The notes under the pieces: generated by a model
Databases searched by the model: none
What the model was told of the DNA's origin: nothing
Seen by the model: the letters and a program-made list of their open reading frames with translations, nothing else
Position numbers and translations under genes: made by a program
Assembly (NCBI GenBank): GCA_008330645.1
Contig: VLTN01000100.1
Location: forward strand, 1-59,984
Length of the DNA: 59,984 nt
Source of the DNA: Cafeteria roenbergensis
Lineage: Eukaryota; Sar; Bigyra; Bicosoecida; Cafeteriaceae
Direction: 5' to 3'
Shown here: positions 41,317-53,358 of the stretch, one piece after another
Layout of the letters: each line of letters begins with the position of its first letter
How positions within the stretch are numbered: the stretch's first letter is position 1

Positions 41317-41836
41317 TGAGACGGCTGCGGGGGCGGACTCGGCACCAGCCCAGGGGCAGCGTGCGCGTGGCAGTCGCACCCGCTCCGAGCGGCGAACTGT
41401 GGAATATTTGCGCGCGGAATACATCGGACTTGGAGAGATGGTTGCCGGAACGAACCGCACGGCCAAAGAGCTGGCGCAAGGCAATGAAACGCAATTCAGG
41501 CCTTAGCACAGTCACGGGAAGGCGCCCGCGCTTGACATGCAGTGGGACACGCACAGCGCCACGCGGGGCCAACCGGGCCGTTGCACAACTCTGCAACACG
41601 CCCGCGCTGTGATGCGGCCTGCCGCGCAGGTGTTGCGCTGGCGGAACCAGCGGCCCGACCAGCAGGCCGCCGCTGAGAGGGCAGCACGAGATGCCGCCGT
41701 GACAACCTTGTGGCGGCAGGGGCTGACGGGGAGTGGGGGCGCTGGTTTCCGCTGCCGTCAGCAGCGCCAGGCTTGCACGCGCTGCTCCCGCCACGAACCC
41801 GTCCACAAGCACACGCCCCGATTCACAAAGCGGCTG
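41317..41836. other. Intergenic stretch between BTB gene start and Arp4 stop
   Basis: About 520 bp, GC-rich with one AT-richer patch near 41400-41480. No supported ORF. A CCCCCGCAG precedes the BTB first exon at about 41325, so a further upstream exon is possible. Confidence 0.4.
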
Positions 41837-42843
41837 TCACCCGCACCTGCGGTCGACAATGCCCGGCCCCTCCTCGTCATACTCCTGCTTCGAGATCCAC
41901 AGCTGCTGGAACGTGCCGAGCGAGGCGGTGATTGAGCCGCCCAGCCACGCCGAGAACTGGCGCTCTGCCGCGAGCCCGCTCACCACGCGCGGCCGGAAGG
42001 CGCCTGTGAGCGTTGCTGCAAGCTCGCTCTGCACCCGCGTTGCGATGCCGGGGAGGAGAGACCCCCCGCCACAAAGCAGAATGTTCGAGGAAAGCGCCTT
42101 GCGGGAATCCGCGTCAGCTGACATCATCGACATTGACACCGCCTGGTGCAGGGCCATGGGGGCAGGGACAGTGTCCTCCACCGCGCCCGTGGTCGACGAC
42201 GCCCGCATCAGCACCCGCATGCGGCGGCCGAACCGGTACACGGCCGCGGGGTCGCGCCCGCCCAGCCCCTCGTGGATGGGGTCCGCCGACGACATCGCAG
42301 AGCCGTGCCTGGAGGTGCCGCCACCAGCGGCAGCGGCCCCGTCCGTGGGAGAGGCGTCGCCAGCCGCTGCCGACGACGCCGACGACGACGACGACGACGT
42401 CTGTTCGGGCGCCGCCGCTGACCCACGCGGCCCATCCGACTCCCGGCGCAAGACGCCTGTGGAGACGTCCACTCCCTGGCCCCACGCCGCCAGCCCGGCC
42501 GCGCCATGCGCCCACCCCGCCTCCCTCGTCATCCTGGCAAGGATCTCCTGCTCCCCGCCGCGCACCAGCGGCCGGACAGCCTCCGGGGCGAACAGCGTCT
42601 CCGTGAGCAGCGCCCGCGCGGCGCCCACTTCCAGGGAGGTGCCGTCGGGAAGGACGAACGTGACCGGGTCAACGACCACCATCTCGGGCGAAAACGGAAC
42701 CGGGGTCACTTGAGCGACACTCTCCCGAAACTCCCGACCGAGCGACGCCAGCATGTAAGCGTGGTAAGAGGGGTGCGCAGTCGCAGCCATGCCTGTCACA
42801 TAGGAACGCACGCCAGCGTCTCCACCGCCACCGCCGCCGCCGC

Positions 42844-42886
<43 letters not shown>

Positions 42887-44394
42887 TGAGGGCGTGAAGC
42901 CGCTGCCCCGGCGAGGCGGCGACCGCGAAACCGCGTACCTCGGGGCAATGTCTCCGGCATCGAACGCGTCTCTCGCCGCTTCGGGCGAAACCGCCGCCGG
43001 GTCGTGCCCGGGGCTGCCGGTGGGCGTCAGCTGCGCGTGGTCGGGCCTGGGCTGCGTGCCTGCCACGGCGTCTCTCATCAGAGCAACGCTGAGCAGATCC
43101 AGTGCCTGCTGTCCCCAGGGGTGTTGCTGGACCGTTCGCTGAAGCGCGAAACCGTCGACGACGCAGGTAGAGCGGGAGTGTTGGTAGCCGAGGTCGACGA
43201 CAGTGGCGGTCGGGAGACCAGCTCCAAAGGCCGACGCGACGGGTGAGCGCAGGAGGTACGTTGCGGGGGCCCCCAACCCTTCCATTGCGGTTTCGAGGTA
43301 TCGCTCGCGCTGCGGGTCCGCGAGGGTCACCGGCTCTGTCAGAAGGAGGGGTGATTCGGCAGGATCCATGCGCAGCTCTACCGCAGCTGCGCGCCATAGG
43401 GCTTCCAAGGCGTCCCAGTCTTGGACTGCGGGGGGTGAGGCGGAGTGTGGTCACGAGCGATAGCAGGCGGTGGGAGGTGCGGGCATCGCAGAGGCGTGTT
43501 TGTGTGTGTGGTGGTGGCGGGAGGGGAGAGGGATTTCGCGGCGGGCTGGCGCTGTGAATCGAGACTCCGTGGCGCAGTGGCGCGACGGCAGAGACGCTCT
43601 CTGCCGTCGCATGCTTCGCGCTGGCGAAGGGCGAGGCGGCCTGTGGTGGCTAGGGCGGCGGCGGGGTGCTCTCACCGCTGCCGTCGAGGAGGGGTCCGCG
43701 GATGCGTTGGCCGGGTCGTGGGCGCATCAGCGCCGCATCACCGACGATGAGACGGTCAGCTGATCGGGTGAGTCCACCCCTGCGGCCAGCAAAAACGCCC
43801 GGTAGAGGCGGCCTCCGCCGCTGCTGCGGCCGATCCGCGACCGTGGGCCAGCCCGAATCGCCCGCCGCCGCCACCGTCGTCGTCGTCGTCGTCGTCGTCA
43901 CCGTGCCCGACAAGGAGGGCGGGGTCCTCGGTGACCACCTGCGCGGGCCGGCGGCGGCGATGGGGAGGCTGGGCGGCGCGTCATGTGCGCGTCGGGCCGA
44001 GCGAGCAGGCGTGGCCTGCTGCGGCGGGGGCGCAAGCCGCGAAGCAGCGCCGGCGCCCGCGTCACGGATGCCCGCAGGGCGCGGTGCAGACGCACGCATG
44101 CTGGCTGGCGAGCAGAGGCGCCCGCCGAGGGGTATCGCCGTGCCGGCTGCTGGCGGGGCAACTCGCTCACCGACGGAAGAATGCATTTGGGGCAGTCGTC
44201 GCCGGCATAGCCCGCCTTGGTTGAAAAGTGGCCGGTGTCAATCACCAGACCTCCCGTCTCGTCTGCGAGGCGACCGCAGAGGGCGAACGGGTTGCCGGAT
44301 TGGGGCGGAGAGGGGATGGTACGCCGCGGCGTAGTTTGCCCGCCTGGGCATCGAGGCGCGCTTCGCGGGTCTTCGGCTCACCTCCGGCGTACAT
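41837..44394 (-). CDS. Actin-related protein 4 (Arp4/BAF53-like), spliced
   Basis: Exon 1 is 44394-44382 and exon 2 is 44262-44171. Joined they give MYAGDETGGLVIDTGHFSTK and AGYAGDDCPKCILPS, the Arp4 N-terminus. Exon 3 begins at 43938 (VVTEDPALL, then an Asp8 run) and ends at 43676 with VGDAALMRPRPGQ and LLDGS. The last exon starts at 43425 (QDWDALEALW, LLLTEP) and ends with SAWLGGSITASLGTFQQLW and EYDEEGPGIV. Introns are GTGAGC...CAG. Within exon 3 the frame changes between about 43830 and 43745, so a tiny intron or a one-base error is present. The last exon has a Ser13/Gly8 insert from a CTG repeat. Arp4 is a shared subunit of INO80, SWR1 and NuA4-type chromatin complexes in the nucleus. 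It is divergent from IQUB. Confidence 0.85.
42845..42884 (+). repeat. Short (GCT)13 repeat inside the Arp4 coding exon
   Basis: Encodes a Ser tract on the minus strand next to a Gly tract, inserted into an actin surface loop. Confidence 0.8.
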
Positions 44395-44718
44395 GGTGGC
44401 CCGGCGAGGACGGGACGAGGCACGAAAAGCACGCCCGACGCCCGCAGTCCCTTACGGGGTGGGCCGGCGGGCAGGGGGCCGCCCGCAATCCGATGCCGCC
44501 CAGCTCAAAGCGCCGGCAGAGCCAGCAGCCACAAGGCCGTTTTGTTGCGAGCGGCGTGCCGCCCTTGCGGGCCCGTCCCCCGCAGCAGCACCTCCGGTGG
44601 CCATCCGGGGCAAGAGGGCTTTCCGCGGCCGCCTCTTTGACCGCGCACATCCGCGCGCCGAGGGACTGCGCAGGGCGCACGCGAAGCGCACGGCCTTGCG
44701 TCGAGGCGCGATTGCGCG
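44395..44718. promoter_or_regulatory. Divergent promoter region between Arp4 and IQUB genes
   Basis: 324 bp separate the two start codons. GC-rich, without a TATA box I can point to. Both genes must start transcription here unless 5' untranslated exons lie elsewhere. Confidence 0.45.
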
Positions 44719-47650
44719 ATGGCAGACGCGCCGATGGACGACGTGTACGATGGGACAGGCGAGGAGCCCGACGAGCGCACGGTTATGGCATCGAGCATCG
44801 CGACGCTGGCAGGTGAGCCGCGCCCCGCGCGTGCCCCAGGCGGCGGCGCGCCCTGCAGCGACCGCGCCAGGTTCGGTTGCGCTCGCGCAAGGCGCCTCTC
44901 GCCGCGCCCGGGCGGAGCCACGACGCCACGGAAACCCGCGCAGGCGCACTGATTATGGGGGCATGACCGTGCAGCGTGCATGGTGCGCCGCGGGAGCCTG
45001 TTTGGGCGAGCCTTCGCTTGGCCGGCCACACCGCTGCCACTTGCATCCCCGCCCCGCGCCCTCTCATCGCCCGCCGCAGGCCCCGGCGTCGTCATCCAGT
45101 TCACGATTGAGCCCGATGGCTTCATCCAGCCGGTGGAGTTTCCCATCGAGACGCGCGTGGGCGCGCTGAAGGAGGTGAGCGGGCAGTTGCCCTGCCTGTG
45201 GAACTGGCCGGCTTCCCAGCCCCGCCCAAGCGCTCGCTCGCTCGCTCGCTCGCTCGCTCGCTCGCTGGTTCGCCGTCCCGGCAGCCTACACCTTTTAAAG
45301 AACACACTCCCTCCCGTCTCCAGTTCAGCCCCGCGCCCGCCCCCCCATCGTTCCAACCGTTTCGGCCCCGCCTTGGCACCCCGTCCATCCGCCGCAGGCC
45401 ATCGCTGAGGACATGCAAATCCCGGCCCAGCACCTCGTGCTCCGGTTCCTGGGCCGCGTCGCCGCTTCGCACAGCACGCTCCAGGACTGCGGCCTGCGCA
45501 ACAGCAGACGCATAGTGGAGGGCAACGTGGTCATCGACCCCACACAGACGGGCGACGAGTACCGCATGCCACGCGTGCTAGTCGTATCCGTCGTCAACGG
45601 TGAGACCCCCGTAAGCCCAGCACCTTGCACCATCGCCCCGTCGCGCCATTGCTTGCCTTTGCAAGCATCGCCCACCGACCCCGCAGCGCCTGGTCGCCGC
45701 ACCTGGTATGGTCGCCGCGCATCGCGCTCTCACCCTGCTGCAACCCGCTGAGCGCGCGGCCGCCAGCGTGAGGCCCCCTGACGCCAGCCCGCCGCGTCCC
45801 TCACTCCACCTTGCGCACCCTTCGCGATGCTCAACTGACTGGCCCGTGCCCCGCCGCAGATGACACGGGTGCCGTTGAGAGGGAGGTGATTGTCCGCGTG
45901 TCGCGGGCCTCGGATGACCCGGACCCGGCAGCAGCAGCGGCTGCGGCTGTCGCGGCGGCCGCCGATGGCGAGGAGGGCGGGCCCGAGGAGGACGATCCCT
46001 CCGCCTCAGGGCGGGCCGGGGGGGGCGGCTCTGCCGCCGAGGACCCGTGGGCGCGCGGCCGAAAGCCGTTCCTGGGAGGCTTCAAGGACAAGCGAACGGG
46101 GCTCCAGTACCACCATGCTGCGACGCAGACCAGCCACGCCCGGGCCGACCCGTGGGCGGGACGAGCGCCCCGGGTGAGCCGCGACACGCAGACGCCCAAG
46201 CTGGTGACCCGCTCGGCCCAGACGAAGCGTGAGGCTGCCACCCAGATGGAGCGACGCGGCCTCACCATCAGCAGCGACCGGGACAGAGTGGTGGTCCCCC
46301 AGGCGTACGTGTCGGCAGACGAGGTGGAGGCGGAGCGGGAGGGCCGCGTGCGGCTGCTGCAGCGCTGCTGGCGGGGCCACCGGGCGAGGCTGGCCGCCGC
46401 GGGCCTGCGCGCGGCTAGGGAGGCCGATGCTGAGGCCAGAGAGGCCGCTGCCGAGGCGGCGGCGGCGGAGGCGGCGGAGCAGCACAGGGTCATGGTCGAA
46501 CGGCGGATGAACCCGCGGACGGCCGGCGACTTCGCGGCGCTCTACGGGGAGGTCGAGGCTTGGCGCCAGGCGGAAACCGCCAGGATCAAGGCAGCGGTGA
46601 GAGACGCCGAGCGACGCGCGCACATCCGCCCTGCTGGCGCTGCGCACTCCCGCGCACCCATGCGCCCACGCGATCGCCAGCCCATGCAGCGCCATGCCCC
46701 CCGCCCCCTCCCCCTTCCTCCCCTCGCCGGCCCAACATTGCACCCCGCACTGTTGCCGCCCGGCCGGGCGAGGCCGGCCAGCGCGGCAGCGCGCGCTGCC
46801 ACAGGCAGCAGTGTCCCCGGCCTTGGCCACAGTCGCCGCCCCACCCCACCATCCCACCGCCCTACCGCCCCACCGCCCTACCGCCCCACCGCTCTACCGC
46901 TTCACGCAGGATATGAGCGAGGCGAGCCGCAAGGAGGCCCTGGCCCAGCTGCTCGCCCGCCAGACCCGCATGCTGGCTTCGGTGGACGGCCTTCGCACCC
47001 AGGCCAAGAAGGACGCCCAGGGGTCGCGAGTGGCCCGCATGCTCGACGACATGGCCCAGCCCCAGCGGTGGGAGACCGGCGACGGCGCCGTGGCGGTCGT
47101 CCACACGCCCTTCAGCCAGCGGGCGGCAGAGCTCAAGGCGCTGTACGTGGCGCTGACCACACCGCCGGCAGAGCTGTTGGCGGGGTCGCTGGGCAGCGCG
47201 GATGCCGATGCCTTGCCGGATGACGTGGCGAAGCTGATGAATGCGGGGGGCGCAGCTGGAGCTGCAGCCGCCGCCGGCGGCGGGAGCGTCGGAGGAGGTG
47301 CCTCCAGCCCCGACGAGGCCAAGGACGAGGACGACGTGGCGGCCTCCGCCGCCGCTGCCGGCGGCAAGTCTGCCGAGGTCCGAGTCAAGGTGCTGTTGCA
47401 GGTCAAGTGGACGGTGAAGGAGTTCGACTGCGGCCTCACGCGCGAAATCGTCGAGCTCATTGACCGGGAGGCCGACCTGCTTGCCAGGGGCAGGCCGCAG
47501 GCCTCCCTCCGCAGCTTGCGCAGACGCCTCGGAAACCTCTTCCTGCAATTCGTGGAAACCCCGGAATTCAACCCAGAGGCGGCTCGCTTCCAGCGAGTGC
47601 CCAGAGACTTGGCCAGCAGGCCCAACGTGATGCCGATCATCAAGGGGTGA
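44719..47650 (+). CDS. IQUB: IQ and ubiquitin-like domain protein (IQUB), five exons
   Basis: Exons: 44719-44812, 45080-45174, 45398-45599, 45860-46596, 46910-47650. All have GTGAG donors and CGCAG acceptors, phases agree, and the spliced product is about 622 aa. Exons 2-3 form the ubiquitin-like domain (VVIQFTIEPDGFIQPVEFP, QHLVLRFLGRV). Exon 4 has the characteristic ATQTSHA, RDTQT, RSAQTKREAATQM repeats, then VRLLQRCWRGHRARLAAAG (IQ motif) and RRMNPRTAGDFAALYGEVEA. Exon 5 ends with LTREIVELIDREADLL and NLFLQFVETPEFNPEAARF, a near-exact family hallmark. IQUB is a ciliary protein associated with radial spokes, so the host is flagellated. Exons 4 and 5 contain Ala/Gly insertions. Confidence 0.9.
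45231..45266 (+). repeat. Tetranucleotide (GCTC)n microsatellite in IQUB intron 2
   Basis: About nine units of CGCT/GCTC. A shorter GCTC run occurs at about 47790-47808 downstream of the gene. Confidence 0.8.
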
Positions 47651-48306
47651 CGTCCTGCATGGCAGAGCTGCGCCGCCGTGCCGGTTGCGTGGCTGCGTGG
47701 CTGCGTGGCGACATGATCCTGACGCTTGCATGCGTTCATGCCCGGGAATGGTGAAACCCACTCTGGGCGTTTTTCAACATCGGCGCTGAGCTCGCTCGCT
47801 CGCTCTCTTGCAAGCATTCAGCCCCGCTTCCAGAGCCGACGAAGCAAGCGAGCTGCGCTACGCGTAGTGGCCCGCGACGATTCAATCTGAATTGCCGCAA
47901 TGCCGTCGGCAAGAGCAACCGAGCAGGCAAACGCCACGGAATTGTCGGCTGGTGACACCCATGAGTGCCACGTATGCCCTCGCAGCTGGCAGTGCACGAG
48001 GGACTTTCTGCCCTCATCTCAGAGCAGCGCGTCGTCGCAAGCAGGGTCGAGGCGCCGGCTTGAGAGTTGCCAACGCTTTGCCCGGGCGCAAGTCCGTCGT
48101 TGGGGTTGGCCACTGCAACCTCATTAACACTCAAACAAAGCACGTTGCAAACTTTTTTTTAACTGGGGAGAGAGGGGAGGGGGCCTCTCTATCCTGATCT
48201 AGCTGAGTCGTGGTGTCTCGACACTGAAACGTCTAGCCCCCCCCCCACCACCCCCCCCACGCGTCCTCTCCTTCGCCCTCGATAGGCCGCTGCCCCGCGC
48301 CACGCT
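47651..48306. other. Intergenic stretch, convergent 3' ends
   Basis: Between IQUB (+) and the membrane protein (-). Contains T9 (about 48153), a G-rich patch and C-rich homopolymers (48237-48260). No supported gene. Confidence 0.45.
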
Positions 48307-49515
48307 TCAAAGCATGAACTCTCCCGCATTATCAGGCGCCGGTTCGTTTTCATCGCGACGCTCGTGGCTTGCCGATGCGGCAGGTGCGGCCGCCTCGGGC
48401 TCGCTCGGAGCAGTGGCAGCAGTTGGCGCTGTCTCTGAGGCCGTGCTGCCTGAAGCCGGGCGTGCTGTCGACGACGGGTTGGTTTTGTGCTTGACACCGA
48501 CCAGGGGTGCCGCACCTCCCGCCTTGGACCTGCGAGCGTCCATAACCGCGGCCAGTGCCACAACAGCCAGACCCAGGCAGTACACGCCTGCCCAGATCAC
48601 TGTGTACGCCACGTACACGTCATTGGCGAATGCCACGTCTGCGCGGCGGGCCGACATCACCCCTCGAAGCTCCGGGATCTGGGTCAGCACCGTTGCCTTG
48701 GCTGTAGCCGACACGTCGAACTGTGCATCCTGGGGCATGGCCTTGTTCAACTCGAGCACGGTTCGGTTCACAGCCACATTCATGCGACCCAGCGCCGCGA
48801 GCTGCTTGTCCTCCTGCCCGAGCGCGATGCCCTGTGTCGAGACCCACGCCGACACGCCGCACACGCTGGTCGTCATGCGGTCTGCGGCGGGCGCATCGGC
48901 GCCCGAGCCGCACGGCATCGGTGCGATGTTCTCCGTCACCGCGCCGTTGATTCCATACGCCCAGGTCACGAATCCCACCACCTCCGCCTCGGTGCCGACT
49001 TCCTCCACCAGCCCCGCGGGCGAGATGCGGGCGGCGCCTGTGAGCAGCACGCCCATGGCGCGCCCGAATTGCGGCTCTTCCTTGAGGCTGTACGTACCGG
49101 CCGGAGCCACCCACAGTCCCAGCGTCGAGCCAAACGGCGAGGACGACACCAGGGGCACCTTGAACACCGTGTGCTGCGGCACCGTGAACCGCTGGTCATG
49201 CGGGCTGAGCCGGCTGGTCGGCGTGCCGAGCGCGGCCGCACCCTGCTGCAGCTCGGAAATGCTGACCGTGGGGATGACCACGTTGGATGAGAGCTCGCGG
49301 AAGCCCCCGTCGCCCTGGAAGCGCGTGATCGCCACCGATCGGAGGCTGTACTGGCTCCGGAAAAAGGCCATAGTTGAGAGAGTCACCGACGTGACGATGA
49401 AGCCGGCCGCAAGGACCAGGCCGGCCAAGCGGGGGATGCTGCGCTTCTTGCTGCGCGCGTAGAAAACGACCACCCCCAGCGCAATCAGGCTCATGACATA
49501 GGGGCGAAAGCCCAT
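48307..49515 (-). CDS. Two-pass membrane protein, unknown (402 aa as read, longer upstream)
   Basis: The N-terminus has two close hydrophobic helices (YVMSLIALGVVVFYA and LAGLVLAAGFIVTSVTL), then a ~230-aa luminal/extracellular domain with a Cys pair (MPCGSG, TSVCGVS) and one further helix (VIWAGVYCLGLAVVALAAV). An Ala/Ser/Pro cytoplasmic tail ends it. Just upstream (49516-49690) another frame continues the protein with ILTGWPATLLSLIQL and GIDFSFVAAWAFAP. Comparison with the duplicate at 51.9-53.4 kb, which has more Cs at the same place, indicates that one C is missing near 49503 and that the true start lies further upstream. No family recognised. Confidence 0.6.
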   Translation of the reverse strand: MGFRPYVMSLIALGVVVFYARSKKRSIPRLAGLVLAAGFIVTSVTLSTMAFFRSQYSLRSVAITRFQGDGGFRELSSNVVIPTVSISELQQGAAALGTPTSRLSPHDQRFTVPQHTVFKVPLVSSSPFGSTLGLWVAPAGTYSLKEEPQFGRAMGVLLTGAARISPAGLVEEVGTEAEVVGFVTWAYGINGAVTENIAPMPCGSGADAPAADRMTTSVCGVSAWVSTQGIALGQEDKQLAALGRMNVAVNRTVLELNKAMPQDAQFDVSATAKATVLTQIPELRGVMSARRADVAFANDVYVAYTVIWAGVYCLGLAVVALAAVMDARRSKAGGAAPLVGVKHKTNPSSTARPASGSTASETAPTAATAPSEPEAAAPAASASHERRDENEPAPDNAGEFML

Positions 49516-49917
49516 GCCGCGACAAAGGAGAAGTCAATCCCGGTCATGGTGATCGAGGCCGATTCCAGCATCATTTCTGCAGCCGTCTGCTGCGACCCCG
49601 CCGTGGCCAAGCCGTCAAGCACCGCCGTGCGCAGCTGGATCAACGAGAGCAGCGTCGCGGGCCAGCCGGTCAGGATCCTGCGGGCGGTCGTGGGCGGGAG
49701 TTGCAGGCGAGGCGCCGTCGACTCAAGCCGCGACATTTCCTGTCGAGCCGCCCCTCGCGCCGCCCCGGACTCACGCGAGCCCGATCAGAACGCCCAGCAC
49801 GGCACAAGCGGCCCAGAGCGTTTTCAAGCAGGACTCGCAGCTGGCCATCGCGCCCCCGAGGTTGGGGAAAGTGTGGCCCCGCCCACCAGATGCTTTCTCG
49901 TCAAACTCCGATCAGAC
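48456..49917. repeat. Segmental duplication, copy 1
   Basis: About 1.46 kb covers most of the membrane-protein gene and its upstream exon. It matches 51887-53358 in the same orientation over its whole length, with scattered substitutions and single-base indels. This copy keeps the long open frame. Confidence 0.85.
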
Positions 49918-50203
49918 GCTGGCGTTCGGGTCTCACCTCTGCCGGTTTGATCTGGCCGCAAGTCCTAATTTGGCCACGTGCCCCAGCTCACACTCCTGAA
50001 GGGTCGCCACAGGCCTTTTGTTTGCCGGGGTGGCTTCCAGGCATGACGCTTTAGCCTCGGGCGCAACGGGCCTGGAGGGTGAGCCCTTGGCGGCTGCAGG
50101 CGGTGGCCGGCGGCTGCCGGCAGAGACAAGCCCGTCTGCTCGCGCGTCTGCCGCCCCAGGCACCCCTCCCCCCCGTTGAGCTGCGCCCATAGCTTGCATT
50201 GCC
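49516..50203. other. Upstream exon of the membrane protein, then intergenic sequence
   Basis: 49516-49690 encodes the displaced membrane-protein N-terminal part, bounded by a CCGCCCGCAG acceptor (minus strand, about 49684). The remainder (49700-50203) shows no supported gene. Confidence 0.45.
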
Positions 50204-51657
50204 GTGCTCCTTGCTGCCTCTGGCGCAGACGCCGCGGCAGACGGCAGCGAAAAGCGCAAAAAGCTCACGTACGTGAGCCAGGCGGAATTCAAACGCTTGC
50301 TGGTCTTCGGACGCGCCGTGATCGCGACCCTTGCAACACACGCGTTTGAGGATGCCAAGACTGGCGCCCATGTTCGCGGCAAGACCGCAGCGGAGAGGCG
50401 GGAGGCAGGCGCTGGGACCAAAGCACATCCGCAAGGTTCCAAGGCTGCGCTCAAAGAGCTCTCACCGGGCCAGGATGCATTGCTGGCGCCAAATCTGGGG
50501 CGAGTGGGCTTCTGCATCTGGCGAAGGCCACAAAATTCGGGCCAGGATGATTGCGCAAGGCGTGCCAGCGGATGCAGTTGACTACAAAGCCGTCGAGTCC
50601 CTGGACAAAAAATTCAAGACGCAACTGCCCAAGGCTCTGGCGGCACAGAAGCAGGCTGCCCAGGAGTCAACCGCGGATTCCACCACAGTTCAGGGCATGG
50701 AGGCTACAGGAAAATGGCGCTGCTTTCATGTCGCCCCTCCTTGTGCTGGTCCTTGATTTCGCCAAGCACTTCCGCTGCGTCAACACGGGATTGGACCTGG
50801 CGGCAATTATGAAGAGGTTTTCGTACCCGGCGCCAGGGGGCGACCAACCCAGCCCCCCCCTGGAAGGCGGTTCTGGCCCGCTCTTGGACGCTGAAGCCTC
50901 CCCCTGCATCTCTCTCACAGGGCCGGCAGCCGAGGGCTTCTCCCCAAAGGTAGAAGAGGCAGCTGGTTTGGCCTCAACCGGAGCATGTGCAGCAGCCGCA
51001 TGTGCAGCATCAGACGTCGCCTCGTCGGCTGCCCGCCAGACCGCCGGCAAGCGCGACAGGGACAGAATCAGCGACGGCCGTGCGGCGAAACGCCTCAGAC
51101 TGCGAGACCTTCTCAAACAGGAACGCTCCGAGCCGCGCGATCGCTTTCCTCACGTTCGGGAGGAGCTGGATACCGTGCTGCATGGCGACGTCCACGCGCT
51201 GGCCCGCCTGGTCGCCCACGTTGGAGACTCCTCGCCCGTCCCAATCCTTCTGGCGCGAGGGTTGACCGTGAACGCCCTGGTGAAGGAACTTCAAGTGTGT
51301 GGCCTGCCGGAGCAATTGGGGAAGATCCTGCCTTCCCTCTCTTCCTTCACGCCAGCATTAGTTGAAAGCCTCTCCAAGGGTCGCCGACTCGCTCCAGCAG
51401 AAGCTCAAGCGTTTGGGGCACGATTTCATGACGACCTGGCAGTCTGGGCAAGGAACGATTCGTCAATCGCCCTCCTGTTGCGGAAAGCCAGCAAGTCTGC
51501 AGCAACCCTGTCGCGCGCGCCATGGGGCAGCGAGGCAAGTCCCAACCCAATAGACTTGCCGAGTTGGAAGTGGGGCCTGCGGCTAGCAGCGGCGCAAAGC
51601 AATCTACAACGAGCGGGGATTGGTGGAGGCAGCAACTCCAGTGATGGAAGTGTGTGA
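50204..51657 (+). pseudogene. Unknown protein, reading frame broken at least twice
   Basis: Coding-like segments follow one another on the plus strand in three frames: 50204-50480 (KKLTYVSQAEFKRLLVFGRA), about 50480-50710 (GEGHKIRARMIAQGVPADAV, VESLDKKFKTQLPKALAAQ) and 50715-51657 (LLVLVLDFAKHFRCVNTGLD to KWGLRLAAAQSNLQRAG). Composition is globular and Lys-rich in all three. No splice sites explain the changes well, so indels are likely. The third part has a basic nuclear-localisation-like stretch (GKRDRDRISDGRAAKRLRLR). No family recognised. It lies between the two copies of the segmental duplication. Confidence 0.45.
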
Positions 51658-51886
51658 CGATCGAGTGTGGCCAACGAACCAGCCAACACGCACAAGTGCC
51701 ATCAGAAGTATCCAGCTGAGATATTTCTTCGTACTTGGATTGGTATGGACTTGCTTTCGAGGTCGGGCGACGCAGCGCACTGCGAAGTCCAGCAGAGCTG
51801 AGGCTCTACTAGATGGCAGAGCTCTGTGAAGGTGTTCGTGTGCCGATCAGATTTCAAGTGAATACAGAGCGAGTCACACGTCAGAC

Positions 51887-53358
51887 GCCGGGCGTGCTGT
51901 CGACGACGGTTGGCTTTGTGCCTGCAACAGGCCAGGCAAGCCGGGCATTCGGCCTGCGATTTGTAAGTGTCCAAGTACACGAGCAGGATCACAACAGCCA
52001 GCCCAAGCAGGGACACGCCTGCCCAGATCACTGTGTACGCCACGTACACGTCGTTGGCGAATGCCGCGTCTGCGCGGCGGGCCGACATCACCCTCGAAGC
52101 TCCGGAATCTGGGTCAGCACCGTTGCCTTGGCTGTAGCCGACACGTCGAACTGTGCATCCTGGGGCATGGCCTTGTTCAACTCGAGCACGGTTCGGTTCA
52201 CAGCCACATTCATGCGACCCAGCGCAGCGAGCTGCGCGCCCTCCTGCCCCGAGCGCGATGCCCTGTGTCGAGACCCACGCCGACACGCCGCACACGCTGG
52301 TCGTCATGCGGTCTGCGGCGGGCGCATCGGCGCCCGAGCCGCACGGCATCGGTGCGATGTTCTCCGTCACCGCGCCGTTGATTTCCATACGCCCAGGTCA
52401 CGAATCCCACCACCTCCGCCTCGGTGCCGACTTCCTCCACCAGACCCCGCGGGCGAGATGCGAGCGGCGCCTGTGAGCAGCACGCCCATGGCGCGCCCGA
52501 ATTGCGGCTCTTCCTTGAGGCTGTACGTACCGGCCGGGGCCTCCCACAGTCCCAGCGTCGAGCCAAACGGCGAGGACGACACCAGGGGCACCTTGAACAC
52601 CGTGTGCTGCGGCACCGTGAACCGCTGGTCATGCGGGCTGAGCCGGCTGGTCGGCGTGCCCGAGCGCGGCCGCACCCTGCTGCAGCCCGGAAATGCTGAC
52701 CGTGGGGATGACCACGTTGGATGAGAGCTCGCGGAAGCCCCCGTCGCCCTGGAAGCGCGTGATCGCCACCGATCGGAGGCTGTACTGGCTCCGGAAAAAG
52801 GCCATAGTTGAGAGAGTCACCGACGTGACGATGAAGCCGGCCGCAAGGACCAGGCCGGCCAAGCGGGGGATGCTGCGCGACTTGGTGGACGCGTAGAAAA
52901 TGACCGCCCCCAGCGCAAATCAGGCTCATGACATAGGGGGGCAAAACCCATGCCGCGGACAAATGGCGAAAGTTGATCCCGCTCAAGTTGGCCAAGGAAA
53001 CTATCAGCATCACTTCTGCAAGCAGTAGCCTGCGACCCCGCCGTGGCCAAGCCGTCAAGCACCGCCGCGCGCAGCTGGATCAACGAGAGCAGCGTCGCGG
53101 GCCAGCCGGTCAGGATCCTGCGGGGCGGTCGTGGGCGGGGAGTTGCAGGCAAGGCGCCGTCGACTCAAGCCGCGACATTTCCTGTCTTGCCGCCCCTCGC
53201 GCCGCCCCGGACTCACGAAACCCGATTCAGAACACCCAACGAGAAGAAAAAAGACCTGGATCGCTTTCACGCAATGCTTTGGCCGTCCATCGCGCCCCCG
53301 GAGGCTGGAAAAAGTGGCCCCAACCAACAGCTGCTTTCTCGTCAAACTCCCATCAGAC
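51887..53358 (-). pseudogene. Decayed segmental duplicate of the membrane-protein gene
   Basis: Same order and orientation as copy 1. Fragments such as RFTVPQHTVFKVPLVSSSPF and LAGLVLAAGFIVTSVTL are preserved but fall in different frames, owing to single-base gains and losses (for example near 52083, 52249, 52380, 52443, 52660 and 52917). The C-terminal tail region has diverged beyond 52000. The 2-kb spacing and uneven decay suggest a tandem duplication in which one copy was released from selection. Confidence 0.75.

Noticed and set aside
43556-43620. tRNA-like segment TCCGTGGCGCAGTGGCGCGACGG within the Arp4 intron
   Set aside because: The start resembles a tRNA 5' half but no matching anticodon, T arm or acceptor 3' half follows.
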